Assembly: GCA_022821445.1 (NCBI GenBank) | Contig: JAJEDQ010000138.1 | Coordinates: 1 to 49,581 of the forward strand | Reading direction: 5' to 3' | Length of the DNA: 49,581 nt | Origin: Acidimicrobiia bacterium | GTDB taxonomy: Bacteria > Actinomycetota > Acidimicrobiia > Acidimicrobiales > Bin134 | Part shown: positions 8,433-19,686 of the stretch, in pieces | How the letters are laid out: each line of letters begins with the position of its first letter | Numbering within the stretch: the stretch's first letter is position 1 | Made by a program: the position numbers and the translations under genes | The notes under the pieces: generated by a model | Database searches by the model: none | Seen by the model: only the letters and a program-made list of their open reading frames with translations | What the model was told of the DNA's origin: nothing

Positions 8433-9200
8433 GTCCCGGGCGTTGACAATCCGGCGCATCCACAGCGCGCCGATTGCATCGAGGCCCAAACCGAGGGCGA
8501 GGATTGCCAAGCCGAGGCGGGTGGTGAACAAGAAGCCGGCCGTATGGTCGCCCACGCCGGCCGACAAGAGCATGAACCCGAGGGGCAGAGCGGCGATCAT
8601 CATGGCCGACACCCGGGCCTGCGACGTGAGCGAGCGCACCTCCAACTCAAGCGCCGCCCGATCCCGCAGAGTGGCCGCCACTCCGTCGATGGCCCGAGCC
8701 CGGGCCCCGCCCGCGGTGGCGGCGAACGCCATTGCCGCCGCGGCCAGGCCCGCACCGCTGTCGGGACGCCGACTGGCCCAGCGGTCGAACACGTCGGCGC
8801 TGCGAAGCCCTCGGCGAAGCTCATCGACCAGCGGCACCACCTCTTGGTGCAGCGGAGGCGGAGTGCTGGTGGCGGCCTCCACCGCGGCGGGACCGAGCTG
8901 CAAACCGGTCCGCAGCCCCCGGGCGACAGCCTCCAAGAAGCCGGGAAGCTGCGCCTCGATCACCCGGTCGCGACGATGGCGATTAGCCCTTAGCGCCGCC
9001 AATGCCACGGCGATGCCCACAGCAGCGCCAATGCATGCGCCGGCAACACCCGCCTGGACCGCGCCAAAGCCGGCACCCACGAGCGCGATTGCTCCCAGTC
9101 CCCTCCAGATTTGGGCCGAGGTCAGGCTCAAACCAGCCTGGACCGCCATGGCTTGCACCCGCTCGACCACCGTGGCCAGACCTGCTCGAACCCCGGTCAT
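8430..9200 (-). CDS. tadB: Tad pilus inner membrane protein TadB-like (T2SSF)
   Basis: A 256-residue partner of TadC in the inner membrane platform. N-terminal hydrophobic segments (about 33-70) are followed by the F-domain signature QLPGFLEAVARGLRTGLQLGPAAVEAA and two C-terminal hydrophobic helices. The start overlaps the cpaF stop (ATGA), and the stop is 1 bp from the proposed tadC GTG, so cpaF-tadB-tadC are probably translated as a coupled set. Confidence 0.9.
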   Translation of the reverse strand: MTGVRAGLATVVERVQAMAVQAGLSLTSAQIWRGLGAIALVGAGFGAVQAGVAGACIGAAVGIAVALAALRANRHRRDRVIEAQLPGFLEAVARGLRTGLQLGPAAVEAATSTPPPLHQEVVPLVDELRRGLRSADVFDRWASRRPDSGAGLAAAAMAFAATAGGARARAIDGVAATLRDRAALELEVRSLTSQARVSAMMIAALPLGFMLLSAGVGDHTAGFLFTTRLGLAILALGLGLDAIGALWMRRIVNARD

Positions 9201-10213
9201 TGGTCAAGCCACTGGGGATCGGGATCGGCAGCGTCAGGCACTCGGGCCCTGACCGCGGGCAGGCTGCACAATTGGAACTCGTCGGCGATCGGGAACAACC
9301 GGGGCCGGCTGCCGTCGCCAGAGCGGTCGATTTCGGCCAGCGAAGTGATGCGGCGCTGGCCTTGAGGGCGACGGGCGACATGGACCACCAGATCCACCGC
9401 CGCGGTGATCTGCTCTCGCACCGCGGCCAGGGGCACGGCACCGCCATCGAGGAGCACCATGGTCTCCAGCCGGCTGACGGCGTCGGCCGGGCTGTTGGCA
9501 TGGCAGGTGGAAAGCGACCCCTCGTGGCCGGTGTTCATGGCTTGGAGCATGTCGAGGGTCTCCGCTCCCCGGACTTCTCCCACGATGATGCGATCAGGCC
9601 TCATTCGCAGGGCGTTGCGCACCAGTTGGCGGATGGTGACCGGCGCCACTCCGTCGGCATCCACCGGCCGAGCCTCAAGGCGCACGACGTGGTCGCTGCC
9701 CAGAGCCAGTTCGGCGGCGTCTTCTACCGTGACCACCCGTTCGCCCGGGGGGATGGATGCGGCCAGCGCATTCAGCAGGGTGGTTTTGCCCGCCCCCGCG
9801 CCACCCGAAACCACCAGGTTGCAGCGAGCGCCCACCGCCCAACGCAGCGCCGCCACTACTCCTGGAGGGGCGAATTCCTCCAAGGGCACTGGGCGGACCG
9901 AGAAGCGGCGAATGGTCACATAGGGGCCGTCCACCGCCACCGGCGGCACCACGGCGTTGAGGCGAGAGCCGTCGGGTAGTCGAGCGTCCACCATCGGTGA
10001 GCTGCGGTCGATGCGACGGCCCAACGGTGCCACCGTCTGCTCGATGAGCAGCTCGATGGTCTCGGTGTCCAAGATCGTGTTGGTGGTCTCCAAGCGGCCG
10101 CGACGCTCGATCCACACCGGACCGGGGCCGTTCACCATGATCTCCGACACCGACGGATCTCGCAGGAACGGCTCAATGGCCTCCTTGCCGCCCCCACTGC
10201 GACTCCAGACCAC
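9197..10213 (-). CDS. cpaF: Pilus assembly ATPase CpaF/TadA
   Basis: Hexameric motor that powers Flp pilus assembly. It has 338 residues and a GTG start 3 bp after the cpaE stop. Walker A GGAGAGKTT is at 137-145, the Asp box TVEDAAEL near 166-173, Walker B RIIVGEVRGAE follows, and the His box STCHANSPADAVSRLE comes after that. It is shorter than many CpaF proteins, which often have a longer N-terminal region; here the protein starts directly before the DPSVSEIMVNGP motif. The stop overlaps the tadB start. Confidence 0.95.
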   Translation of the reverse strand: MVWSRSGGGKEAIEPFLRDPSVSEIMVNGPGPVWIERRGRLETTNTILDTETIELLIEQTVAPLGRRIDRSSPMVDARLPDGSRLNAVVPPVAVDGPYVTIRRFSVRPVPLEEFAPPGVVAALRWAVGARCNLVVSGGAGAGKTTLLNALAASIPPGERVVTVEDAAELALGSDHVVRLEARPVDADGVAPVTIRQLVRNALRMRPDRIIVGEVRGAETLDMLQAMNTGHEGSLSTCHANSPADAVSRLETMVLLDGGAVPLAAVREQITAAVDLVVHVARRPQGQRRITSLAEIDRSGDGSRPRLFPIADEFQLCSLPAVRARVPDAADPDPQWLDQ

Positions 10214-10216
10214 CGT

Positions 10217-10894
10217 TCAGACCTCCTCGGTGAGACGGCCGAGCACCTTGATCGCACCCTTGGGCACCCGTGTCCTCAACATCCCGGCATCCACCGCTCG
10301 AGCGATGTCGGGGTCGACGGCCACGGTGGCGAGCACCGGCGCGCCGATGGCCCGCTCGCAATCGGATCGGGTGAGGGCCCGACCAGCCTCGGCCACCAGC
10401 ACCACACCGCTGGGCCGGACCGAGAGCGACACCGTGCGGCGCAGAGCCAGATAACACGCCCGGGTAACCAGCACCGACCGATCGGCCTCGGCGGCCAACC
10501 GCCAGCGAAGCTCGTGGTCTGAACCAAGGTCAGACGCCTCCCCTTTGGCCGTCAACACCCCCGCATCCACCACCACGACGGCACCGGAGGCCAGCCAATC
10601 CACGAGCTCGTCGACCCTTCGAGCGCTCAGCGGCCCCTGGCCCCGGGGAAGCAGCGACAGGTTGGGGGTCAGCTCCTCGAGCACCCGCTCCAGCGAACAG
10701 GGGACGAGGTCGCTGCCCAGCCACTGAGCCAGACCCGACACGGGCTCGGCGCTGCCGAACACCGCGGGCAGATCACCGCACAGGTCGACGAGCAGAACGG
10801 GCCGGTCGCGATCTTGGGCGGCATGTAAGCTGACAAGAGCCGCGATCACCGTTGTGCCCGAACCCCCCTTGGTTGACCAACAGGTCACCAGCAT
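10217..10894 (-). CDS. CpaE/TadZ-like ParA-family protein
   Basis: First gene of the Tad operon, 225 residues. ParA/MinD-type fold with the deviant P-loop KGGSGTT at 9-15. The signature Lys9 is present, but the usual GK[ST] lysine is Thr14, as seen in atypical TadZ proteins. LLVDLCGD and VVVVDAG stand for the Walker A' and B strands. TadZ/CpaE proteins place the pilus machine at a cell pole. The C-terminal half is less conserved. A second gene of the same kind begins at 49204. Confidence 0.85.
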   Translation of the reverse strand: MLVTCWSTKGGSGTTVIAALVSLHAAQDRDRPVLLVDLCGDLPAVFGSAEPVSGLAQWLGSDLVPCSLERVLEELTPNLSLLPRGQGPLSARRVDELVDWLASGAVVVVDAGVLTAKGEASDLGSDHELRWRLAAEADRSVLVTRACYLALRRTVSLSVRPSGVVLVAEAGRALTRSDCERAIGAPVLATVAVDPDIARAVDAGMLRTRVPKGAIKVLGRLTEEV

Positions 10895-10949
10895 GAAAAC
10901 CTCCGCGAGTTGATCGCTTCGGCGAACAGAGGGGAACTCAGAACACTCT

Positions 10950-12083
10950 ATGCTGAAAATGACTGATAATCAACAGAGATTCTCTTCTGGGCTCGACATT
11001 GGCCGTCTGCTGCGGCCTTTCGCCGGGCTGGCAGTGCCTGCGGGGGCGGTGATCGCCGCTCTGGCGGTGGGGGCCATCCTGTTGGGGGTGTTCGGGGCCA
11101 ACCCGCTCACCGGTTATCGGGAGCTGTTCACCGGGGCATTCGGAGGCCCAGACGAACTGGCCGCTACCGCCTTGAAATCCATTCCCCTCATGCTGGTGGG
11201 CGTTGGCATCTGCATCGCCTTTCGCACCGGCGTCATCAACATCGGTGGCGAGGGGCAGATCATCATGGGGGCCATCCTGGCCACGCTGGTGGCGTTGGCC
11301 CTGCCCGATGTCCCCCGCCCGATCCTGGTGCCGCTGGTGATGATCGCCGGAGGCATCGGCGGGGGGATCTGGGGGGCGATCCCCGGCGCACTGAAGGCCT
11401 ACAGCGGGGTCAACGAGATCCTCAGCACCATCATGATGAACATCATCGCCGGGTTTTTCATGAGCTTCTTGCTCGAAGACTGGCTCATCGAACCCGGCGC
11501 CATCAGAATCCAGCAGACCAAGCGCCTGAGCCATAACGCCGACCTGCCCCTCCTGCCGGGGGGGACACGCCTGCACCTGGGCATCGTGGTGGCGCTGATC
11601 GTGGCCATTCTGGGGTATCTGCTGCTGTTCCGCAGCAGCTTGGGTATGCGCTTGCGGGCGGTGGGCCACAATCCCCACGCGTCGCGGGCCGCGGGCATGA
11701 AGGTGGAGCTCAGCATCACCCAGGCATTGGCCTTCAGCGGCGCCTGCGCCGGCATCGCCGGCGCCGTGCTGGTGTTCGGCAGCGAATCACACCGGCTGAT
11801 CGGCGAGGGAGGCCCGTTGGCCTTCACCCAGAGCGCGGGATTCAACGGCATTGTGACCGCGTTGTTCGGCGGGCTGCACCCGCTGTTCACCGTGCTGTCG
11901 TCTTATCTGTTCGGCGGAATGCTGGCCGGAGGCATCTCTCTCCAGCGAGCGGTGCAGGTGCCCCAGGCCTTGGTGATTGCCCTCAACGGCGTGGTTGTGG
12001 TGTTCGTGGTGGGGAGCCTCAAACTGCGAACACGAGTACAGCGATGGGCTGAAGGCGATATCCAGATGGAGGATCGGGCATGA
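10950..12083 (+). CDS. Nucleoside-type ABC transporter permease (YufP/NupP-like)
   Basis: A 377-residue permease of the branched-chain/ribose/nucleoside class, with about 9-10 hydrophobic segments. Typical motifs are IAFRTGVINIGGEGQIIMGA, YSGVNEILSTIMMNIIA and FNGIVTALFGGLHPL, as in nucleoside importers paired with BMP lipoproteins. The start may be ATG 10950 or the ATG at 10959. It is divergent from the Tad operon (55 bp between starts) and overlaps the second permease by 4 bp. No ATPase or binding-protein gene accompanies it in the window. Confidence 0.88.
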   Translation: MLKMTDNQQRFSSGLDIGRLLRPFAGLAVPAGAVIAALAVGAILLGVFGANPLTGYRELFTGAFGGPDELAATALKSIPLMLVGVGICIAFRTGVINIGGEGQIIMGAILATLVALALPDVPRPILVPLVMIAGGIGGGIWGAIPGALKAYSGVNEILSTIMMNIIAGFFMSFLLEDWLIEPGAIRIQQTKRLSHNADLPLLPGGTRLHLGIVVALIVAILGYLLLFRSSLGMRLRAVGHNPHASRAAGMKVELSITQALAFSGACAGIAGAVLVFGSESHRLIGEGGPLAFTQSAGFNGIVTALFGGLHPLFTVLSSYLFGGMLAGGISLQRAVQVPQALVIALNGVVVVFVVGSLKLRTRVQRWAEGDIQMEDRA

Positions 12084-13015
12084 ACGATTTCTTCACCGTC
12101 GCCATCATCACCGCCACCCTGGCGTCGGGCATCCGACTGGCGGTGCCCTTCCTGCTGGCCGCGCTCGGAGAGGCGGTGGGCCAGAGGGCTGGCGTGCTGA
12201 ACCTGGGCGTGGAGGGCGTGATGCTCATCGGCGCGTTCGCGGCCTACTACACCGCACTGGAATCAGGCAGTGCTGCTCTCGGGCTGCTTATGGGGCTCGT
12301 GGTGGGAATGGTGATGGGCCTCATCTACGCCTTCATCACCGTGGTGATGCACGCCGAACAGGGCATCAGCGGAATCGGGATCTATCTCTTCGGATTGGGC
12401 TTCACCGATCTGTTGTTCCAGAAGCAGGTAGGCACCCCGAGGCCCATCAGCGGGTTGCAAGCCAAGCCCTTCGACTGGCTGGCCGACGACACCGGGCGGG
12501 CGGGCGAGCTGCTGTTCAGCCACACCATCTTGACCTATGTCGCTTTCTTGCTGGTGCCCGTGATCTATTTCCTCATCACCCGAACCACTTTCGGCCTCAA
12601 CGTGAGGGCCGTGGGGGAGAACCCGCAGGCGGCCGACACCCTGGGCGTGAGCGTGAACGGCATTCGCACTGCCGCCATCGTCATCGGCAACACCATGGCC
12701 GGGCTGGCCGGGGCGGCTCTGGCCCTGGAGATCGGGATCTTCCAGCAGAACCTCACCGCCGGCCGCGGGTTCATCGCCATCGCCCTGGTGTACTTCGGGG
12801 CGTGGCGGCCGGTTGGAGTGATGGCCGGCTCCCTGCTGTTCGGCATCGTGTCTTCCACCGTGCTGCAACTCCAGGTGCAAGACGTGATCTCTGGATCAGT
12901 GGCATCCATCGCCAACATGGCACCCGCAGTCTTGACCGTGATCGTGCTGGTGGTGGTGAGCCGCCGCATCGGCCAACCAGCCGCCCTCACCCGACCGTTC
13001 ACCCGGGACAGTTGA
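12080..13015 (+). CDS. Nucleoside-type ABC transporter permease (YufQ/NupQ-like)
   Basis: A 311-residue second permease subunit. Motifs QRAGVLNLGVEGVMLIGA and FIAIALVYFGAWRPVGVMAG are characteristic. The ATG overlaps the previous stop (ATGA). The pair should form the membrane channel of a nucleoside or similar importer. The ATP-binding subunit and lipoprotein must be encoded elsewhere, or the system is incomplete. Confidence 0.88.
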   Translation: MNDFFTVAIITATLASGIRLAVPFLLAALGEAVGQRAGVLNLGVEGVMLIGAFAAYYTALESGSAALGLLMGLVVGMVMGLIYAFITVVMHAEQGISGIGIYLFGLGFTDLLFQKQVGTPRPISGLQAKPFDWLADDTGRAGELLFSHTILTYVAFLLVPVIYFLITRTTFGLNVRAVGENPQAADTLGVSVNGIRTAAIVIGNTMAGLAGAALALEIGIFQQNLTAGRGFIAIALVYFGAWRPVGVMAGSLLFGIVSSTVLQLQVQDVISGSVASIANMAPAVLTVIVLVVVSRRIGQPAALTRPFTRDS

Positions 13016-13137
13016 TCTCAGATCGGTAAGTGACGGCGCCTTAACGCGTCCATCGGGGATCAACCGCGGATTTTTCGCTACTGTGTGCACATCAACTCGG
13101 GATCGCGATTCAACCAGGGGTCCCAGGGCGGGGTGTT

Positions 13138-14357
<1,220 letters not shown>

Positions 14358-14361
<4 letters not shown>

Positions 14362-16445
14362 CAGTGGTCGCTGAGAACTGGTTCAACTCCGGCTGGCGAA
14401 ACAATGAGTGGTTGAACGACTGGGAAATCCCCTTCGGCCGCTGGGTAGAGGAGAGCATCGACTGGCTCAATGTGGAAGGCGAGTCGGTCTTCAACGTGAT
14501 CAAGTGGCCCTTCGAGAATCTCCTTGATCTGGTCACCAACGACATCCTGCTCAACATCCCCTGGCCGTTCATGCTGTTGGTTTTCGTGGCTTTGGGTTTC
14601 TTGGTACGGGATGTGAAGGTCGGATGTGGCGCCGCGGCCGGCATCCTCCTTTGCGGTGTGTTGGGCCCTGACTATTGGCGCTTCACCATGCAGACCATCG
14701 GGATCATTTTGGTGGCGGTCATCGTCTGCGTCGCCATCGGTCTGCCCTACGGGGTGTTATGCGCCCGCAGTGATCGAGTCTGGAACATCACCAGACCCCT
14801 CTTGGACGGCATGCAGCTTGTCCATGCCTTCACATACTTGATTGCAATCATCTTCTTCTTCGGCACCGGACCGGTGGGCGGCACCATCTCCACCATGATC
14901 TTCGCTTTACCGCCCATGATTCGCCTCACCAATCTGGGCATCCGTCAAGTGCCCGGCGACGTGGTAGAGGCCGCAAAGGCCTACGGAGCGTCAAACTTCC
15001 GCGTGCTCACCGATGTGCAGCTCCCCTTGGCCCGCCCGGCCATTATGACTGGGGTCAACCAGGTGTTGTTGCTGGCATTGTCGTTTGTCGGCATCATTGC
15101 GGTTATCGCCGGTGGCGGACTCGGTCAGTTGGTGCTGCGAGGAATCAACACTGCCGATCCCGCGCTGGGTGCGGCATCTGGCTTGGCCCTGTATTTGGTT
15201 GGGGTGGTCATGGACAGGCTCAGCCAGCCCGACCCATCTGACAATCGGACGTTGTTCCGCAAGATGGGAGCAGCCATTCGCGGTCGCTATACCGTGCCGG
15301 CGGGGCCCGCCGCCGAACCGGTTGCTGCCCCTGTCCCCACCCCGGAAGCCCCTGCGCCCCGGCCTCGGCTGAAACCTGCGATGGCGGTTGCCGGAGGCGT
15401 TGGCCTGGTGGGGGGGATACTGGCGATTTGGAGTGCTTTTTCTACTTGGGTGGATGGCGCCGGGCGGCTCACCAGCTACGCGCGACCCGATGACCAGGTG
15501 TTGGACGGCAGCTTCACAGGAGTTGAAGCTACCGGGGGAAGCTGGTTCGGGATCATCTTGCTCATCATCGGCGTAGGAGTGGCGCTGCTGTCGCTTCTGG
15601 GCCTGCTCCAAGTTCGGGATCGCTGGTCTTCCTGGTTGGACCCTGCTTCGGGCCTGGTGTTCACCGGTGTGTCCGTAATCGGGATGATGATCTTCTACTT
15701 GTCCATTGCCCCCCACGACCTGGCCCCATCCACCAGCCACGGCATCGGGGTGTACCTGGCACTGATCAGCGGGGTAGTCCTGTTGGTGGGCGGTCTGCTG
15801 GCATGGAGGAATTCTCGCTCCTCTCCAGTGCCGGCTCAGACGGCAGCGGTTCGAGTGCTGCTGGGGACATTTGCAGTGGGCCTGCTGATCATCGGCTCCT
15901 TCTCCAATTGGGTCAATGACGAGCGACCCGACGCTTTCACCCCCGAGCAGCAGAAGCTGATCGACGAAGAGCGGGCCGACCCAACTCCTGGGGGCGTGGG
16001 CGCATCGCTGATAGCCCAAATCATCGGTGAGGCCCGAGAGGAGCCCAATCGCTACGACGGCTACGACACCCAGGGACCCACCATGGGATGGGGCATCCTG
16101 ATCATTGCCATTGCCTTGGCTGCCGTCGTCCTATTGGCTGCCGCTGTTCCACGCGCCGGAGCACTTTGGGATGCGCTCACCTTGGGGGTCGGAACCGCAG
16201 CCCTGCTCGGAGTAACCGCCTGGGTGGTGAGCTTCCTGCGAGTGTCTGTGAACGGTATCTTCACCGGTGCTGGTGCGCTGCCCGTGCTGATGGCCTGCGG
16301 ACTGGTGGTCGGCACCGCTATTGGCCGCATGCGCCAGCGCAGCTTGGACCAGCGTGAAGCGGCCGACGCCGCTGACGCAGGGACTATGACCAAAGAGCTA
16401 GAGATGGAAATCGAGAAAGGGGTTCGACAGGCGGGAACGGCGTGA
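14358..16445 (+). CDS. Glycine betaine-type ABC permease with long membrane extension
   Basis: A 695-residue protein. The first 300 residues are a ProW/OpuAB permease: an amphipathic N-terminus (NEWLNDWEIPFGRWVEESIDWL), then about six helices and the EAA loop EAAKAYGASNFRVLTDVQLPLARP near 204. After a Pro/Ala linker (about 315-340) a second region holds at least eight more hydrophobic segments that I do not recognise. Its outer loops are acidic or aromatic (SAFSTWVDGAG, SNWVNDERPDAF). A family permease is usually about 280-350 residues, so this is a fusion or a domain acquisition. ATGA-coupled to the ATPase. Confidence 0.88.
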
Positions 16446-16467
16446 GGACAACGCTTACGGTTGGGCC

Positions 16468-17838
16468 ATGCTGGCGCGTCATTGGGCGGTCTTTTGGGTG
16501 TGCATGGGAGCGGTGTTCCTGGTCACCCTGGACGCAACTCTGCAACCGCTGGCCCTGGTAAGCATCGGTGAGGGCTTTGGTGCCAGCCGTCCGTCAACAG
16601 CCTGGGTGCTGAGCGCCTTCTCCATCTCGCTGGCCACATTTGTCGTAGCTGCCGGCCGCCTCGCCGACCGGACCGGTCGTCGTCAGAGCTTCCTGGTCGG
16701 TTTGACCCTGTACGTTCTCGGCTCTTTGGGGGGCTGGCTGGCCCCCGAGCTGTGGGTGCTGGTGTTGTGCCGGGCGCTGCAAGGGGCGGGCGCCGCGTTT
16801 GTCATGCCCGCGTCTCTCGGCTTGATCTTGGCGGTGTGGCCCGAAGACGACCAGACCCGGGCAATCACCGCGTGGACCGCGGTAGGCGGCGTTGCCGGAG
16901 CCCTGGCCCCGACCTTGGGCGGATTGCTCATCGACGTCTGGGGCTGGCGGGCGGCCTATGGGCTGAGCGTGGCCATCGGAGTGCCATCGTTTGTGGCCGC
17001 CCGTGCCCTGCTCACCGAAACCGAGCGCAAGGTTGTTTCCCGGCTGCCCGACTTCGTCGGGGCGCTCATGGTCGCAGCCAGCCTCGGCCTGTTGACCCTT
17101 AGCCTGGTGCAGGGCCGAACGTGGGGCTGGACCGACAGCCGCATCATCGTTGCCTTCGCCCTGGCCATTGTTCTGGTGCCGCTGATCCGCCACCGCATCC
17201 TGGGCCACCCGGCGCCCATCGTCGAACCACGGCTGCTGAAGCTGCGGACTTACCGGAGAGCGCTGTTCATAGCCATCGCCATCCCCAGCTTCTTGTTCCC
17301 CTATTTCGTGATGATGGTGCAGTACCTCGAACAGGTTTGGGACTATCGGCCGCTGAGGGCGGGGCTGGCTCTCCTGCCCTTCCCCGCCGCGGCCACTTTG
17401 GCCAGTGTGCTGGCCGGACGGCTGAGCCGCCGCTTCGACGAGCGCACCATTGCAGTGGCCGCCATGGCCACCACCACGGTGGCGGTGGTGTGGCTGCGGC
17501 TGGTGCCCGGCCCCGATCCGGCCTATTGGACTGCGTTCTTCGTGCCCATCGTGTTGGGCGGCATCGGCGGTTGGGGAATGGGACTGCCCATGATCAACGC
17601 CATCGGGGCAAGAGACCTCGACAACGAGACCTACAGCCTGGGCATGGGCGTGCTATCGACCGCCCGCCAAGTGGGAGCGCTGACCGGCCTGGCCGTCGCC
17701 TTCGGCCTGTTGGGCAACGTGTCCGACGCCGAGCTCTTCAACCGCTTCCAGCAGATCTGGACCGTGCTGGTGGTGCTGTCCATCATGGGCGTGCTTGTCG
17801 CCCTATCCCTCCCCCGCCGCACTGCTCTGCGGCGCTGA
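16468..17838 (+). CDS. MFS exporter, DHA2 (EmrB/QacA-like) family
   Basis: A 456-residue drug/proton antiporter-type protein with roughly 13-14 hydrophobic segments. Family motifs are LDATLQPLALVSIGEGF, the loop motif GRLADRTGRRQ and the antiporter motif C region APTLGGLLIDVWGWR. It begins 22 bp after the betaine permease on the same strand, with no clear strong ribosome site. The substrate is unknown, and there is no adjacent TetR-type regulator. Confidence 0.85.
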   Translation: MLARHWAVFWVCMGAVFLVTLDATLQPLALVSIGEGFGASRPSTAWVLSAFSISLATFVVAAGRLADRTGRRQSFLVGLTLYVLGSLGGWLAPELWVLVLCRALQGAGAAFVMPASLGLILAVWPEDDQTRAITAWTAVGGVAGALAPTLGGLLIDVWGWRAAYGLSVAIGVPSFVAARALLTETERKVVSRLPDFVGALMVAASLGLLTLSLVQGRTWGWTDSRIIVAFALAIVLVPLIRHRILGHPAPIVEPRLLKLRTYRRALFIAIAIPSFLFPYFVMMVQYLEQVWDYRPLRAGLALLPFPAAATLASVLAGRLSRRFDERTIAVAAMATTTVAVVWLRLVPGPDPAYWTAFFVPIVLGGIGGWGMGLPMINAIGARDLDNETYSLGMGVLSTARQVGALTGLAVAFGLLGNVSDAELFNRFQQIWTVLVVLSIMGVLVALSLPRRTALRR

Positions 17839-17902
17839 TCGAGATTTCAGAGTGTGGAACCTTGGAGTCTGAAAGACTGGTATGGACTGAGAGGAGACGG
17901 TC

Positions 17903-18487
17903 ATGGATTATCCCGCCACATTCGAGTTCAACGCTCCGGAGAGGGTGGCTCGCTGGAGAGTCATCGGGAACATCATCTTGTCGATTCCCCATGGGATCGT
18001 GCTCTATGTCTTGACCACATTTAACCTCGTTATAGACGTCTTCTCCTGGATCGCCATCATGTTCACCGGGAAATTGCCTGCTGGCTTGGCGGGGGTCAAC
18101 TGCATGCTGATCCGGTATGGCGCCCGGGTGAACACCTATGAGACCTTCATGCGGTCGTCCTACCCGCCGTTCGACTTCGACACCTCCACCCAAGACAACG
18201 GCAAAGACCCGGAAGTGGTGGTGAACTTCGAACCCGAGCTGGAAGGCCGCAGCCGTTTGAGGGTGTTCTTCCGCTTCATCCTGCTCATCCCCGTGGTGAT
18301 CATGGGATTCATCTGGGGGATCCTGTGGATACTGGCAATGGTCGTCAGCTTCTTCGCGGTGCTGATCCTCGGCCGCTGGCCGAAGGGACTGCTCAATTTC
18401 ATGGTAGGGGTAAACCGCTTCAGCATCCGCGCTAGCGCCTATTGGGCCCTGCTCACCGACAAGTTCCCCCCACTCGGACTGAGCTGA
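17903..18487 (+). CDS. DUF4389 membrane protein
   Basis: A 194-residue protein of unknown function with a good ribosome site (GAGGAG) before the ATG. It holds two internally similar halves, each with paired hydrophobic helices: IGNIILSIPHGIVLYVL plus FSWIAIMFTG, then FFRFILLIPVVIMGFIWG plus VVSFFAVLILG. Each is followed by a W/L-P-x-G-L-x-x-F/V motif and a second-half sequence FMVGVNRFSIRASAYWALLTDKFPPL, which is the DUF4389 hallmark. It stands alone between the exporter and the catabolic operon. Confidence 0.8.
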   Translation: MDYPATFEFNAPERVARWRVIGNIILSIPHGIVLYVLTTFNLVIDVFSWIAIMFTGKLPAGLAGVNCMLIRYGARVNTYETFMRSSYPPFDFDTSTQDNGKDPEVVVNFEPELEGRSRLRVFFRFILLIPVVIMGFIWGILWILAMVVSFFAVLILGRWPKGLLNFMVGVNRFSIRASAYWALLTDKFPPLGLS

Positions 18488-18564
18488 ATCCTCAGTACGC
18501 CTCCTCATGAGACGGTTACGGTGTCGGCGTATCCACAGTCGCGCCTGAGGGAGTTCCGTTTAGG

Positions 18565-19686
18565 ATGCCGGAGAAGCAAAGCACGCAATACCAGTTGGTG
18601 TCGGCCGACTCCCATGTGAACGAGCCGCCTGATCTGTGGACCGATCGGGTGCCTGCTCGCTACAGGGATCGGGCCCCTCGCATGGAGAGCTTTGAGCAGG
18701 GCGATGCCTGGGTGCTGGAAGGGGCCCATGATCCCATCAACTTCGGCGGCAACTGCTCGGCAGGTTTGCCGATTGACCAGCGTTCGGGATGGGTGCGCTG
18801 GGAGGACGTCCGGGCAGGCGGCTACGACCCAGCAGCTCGAATCGGCGAGCAAGACCAGGATGGCGTGGACCTGGAGATCTTGTATCCCACCCCCCGGATC
18901 GGCAACCAGCTGGTATGGCACCGAGATGACGTTGACTTCCATATCACCTGCATACGGGCCTACAACGACTGGCTGGCCGAGTTCTGTTCCCACGACCCCG
19001 ACCGTTTATGGGGGGTGGCCCTGCTGCCCAACGTCGGAGCGGAAGATGCGGTAGATGAGCTCCGCCGGGTCGCGGCCCATTCGGGGATCAGAGGGGTGAT
19101 GCTCGGGCGATGGCCCAGCGGCGATGAGGTGCTCACAGCCGACGATGACCCGGTGTTCGCCACTGCCGCTGAAGTCGGATTGCCGCTTTCCGTACATGTG
19201 GCCTTCGCCACCCACGCCCAAGGCGACGTGGCCAAGATGAAGCTCACCGGATCCATGCGCTTCTTCGACATGCCGGTGAGAATCACCCAGCTCATCGAGG
19301 GTGGCGTGTTCGATCGCCATCCCGACCTTCAATTCTTGGCCGTGGAAACCGACAGTTCCTGGTTCCCCTACCTGCGAGAGCAGATGGACGATCGCTTCCG
19401 GCGAGCCAACCCGGCCACCCGGGCCCCCATCCAGCGGTCACCCGGCGACTACTTCGACACCAACATCGCCTCCACGTTCATCACCGACCACTACGGCGTC
19501 GTCAATCGCCACCACGTCGGCGTCACCCAGATGATGTGGTCCAGCGACTTTCCCCACGGCGGATCAGATTGGCCCGACTCTCGCACCACCATCGATGAGC
19601 ATTTCGACGGGGTGCCCAAAGACGAGCGCCACGCCATCTTGGCCGGCAACGCCCTGCGCATCTACGGACAAGAACCGAGCCCATGA
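18565..19686 (+). CDS. Amidohydrolase 2 (ACMSD-like) family metal-dependent hydrolase
   Basis: A 373-residue TIM-barrel protein. Metal-ligand regions are visible: SADSHVNEP near residue 13, SVHVAFATH near 210 and SSDFPHGGSDWP near 335. In this family such enzymes decarboxylate or hydrolyse substrates, but the substrate is not inferable. It is first in an operon with a CoA transferase (ATGA overlap) and an SDR, which suggests breakdown of an organic acid or ring compound. Confidence 0.85.
   Translation: MPEKQSTQYQLVSADSHVNEPPDLWTDRVPARYRDRAPRMESFEQGDAWVLEGAHDPINFGGNCSAGLPIDQRSGWVRWEDVRAGGYDPAARIGEQDQDGVDLEILYPTPRIGNQLVWHRDDVDFHITCIRAYNDWLAEFCSHDPDRLWGVALLPNVGAEDAVDELRRVAAHSGIRGVMLGRWPSGDEVLTADDDPVFATAAEVGLPLSVHVAFATHAQGDVAKMKLTGSMRFFDMPVRITQLIEGGVFDRHPDLQFLAVETDSSWFPYLREQMDDRFRRANPATRAPIQRSPGDYFDTNIASTFITDHYGVVNRHHVGVTQMMWSSDFPHGGSDWPDSRTTIDEHFDGVPKDERHAILAGNALRIYGQEPSP

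Noticed and set aside
8119-9252. Long plus-strand frames opposite tadB and tadC
   Set aside because: Arg/Ala/Pro-rich shadows of high-GC coding sequence with no domain; the minus strand carries clear Tad genes.
13016-13137. Riboswitch upstream of the betaine ABC genes
   Set aside because: I could not find the conserved core or paired stems of a known class in these 122 bp.
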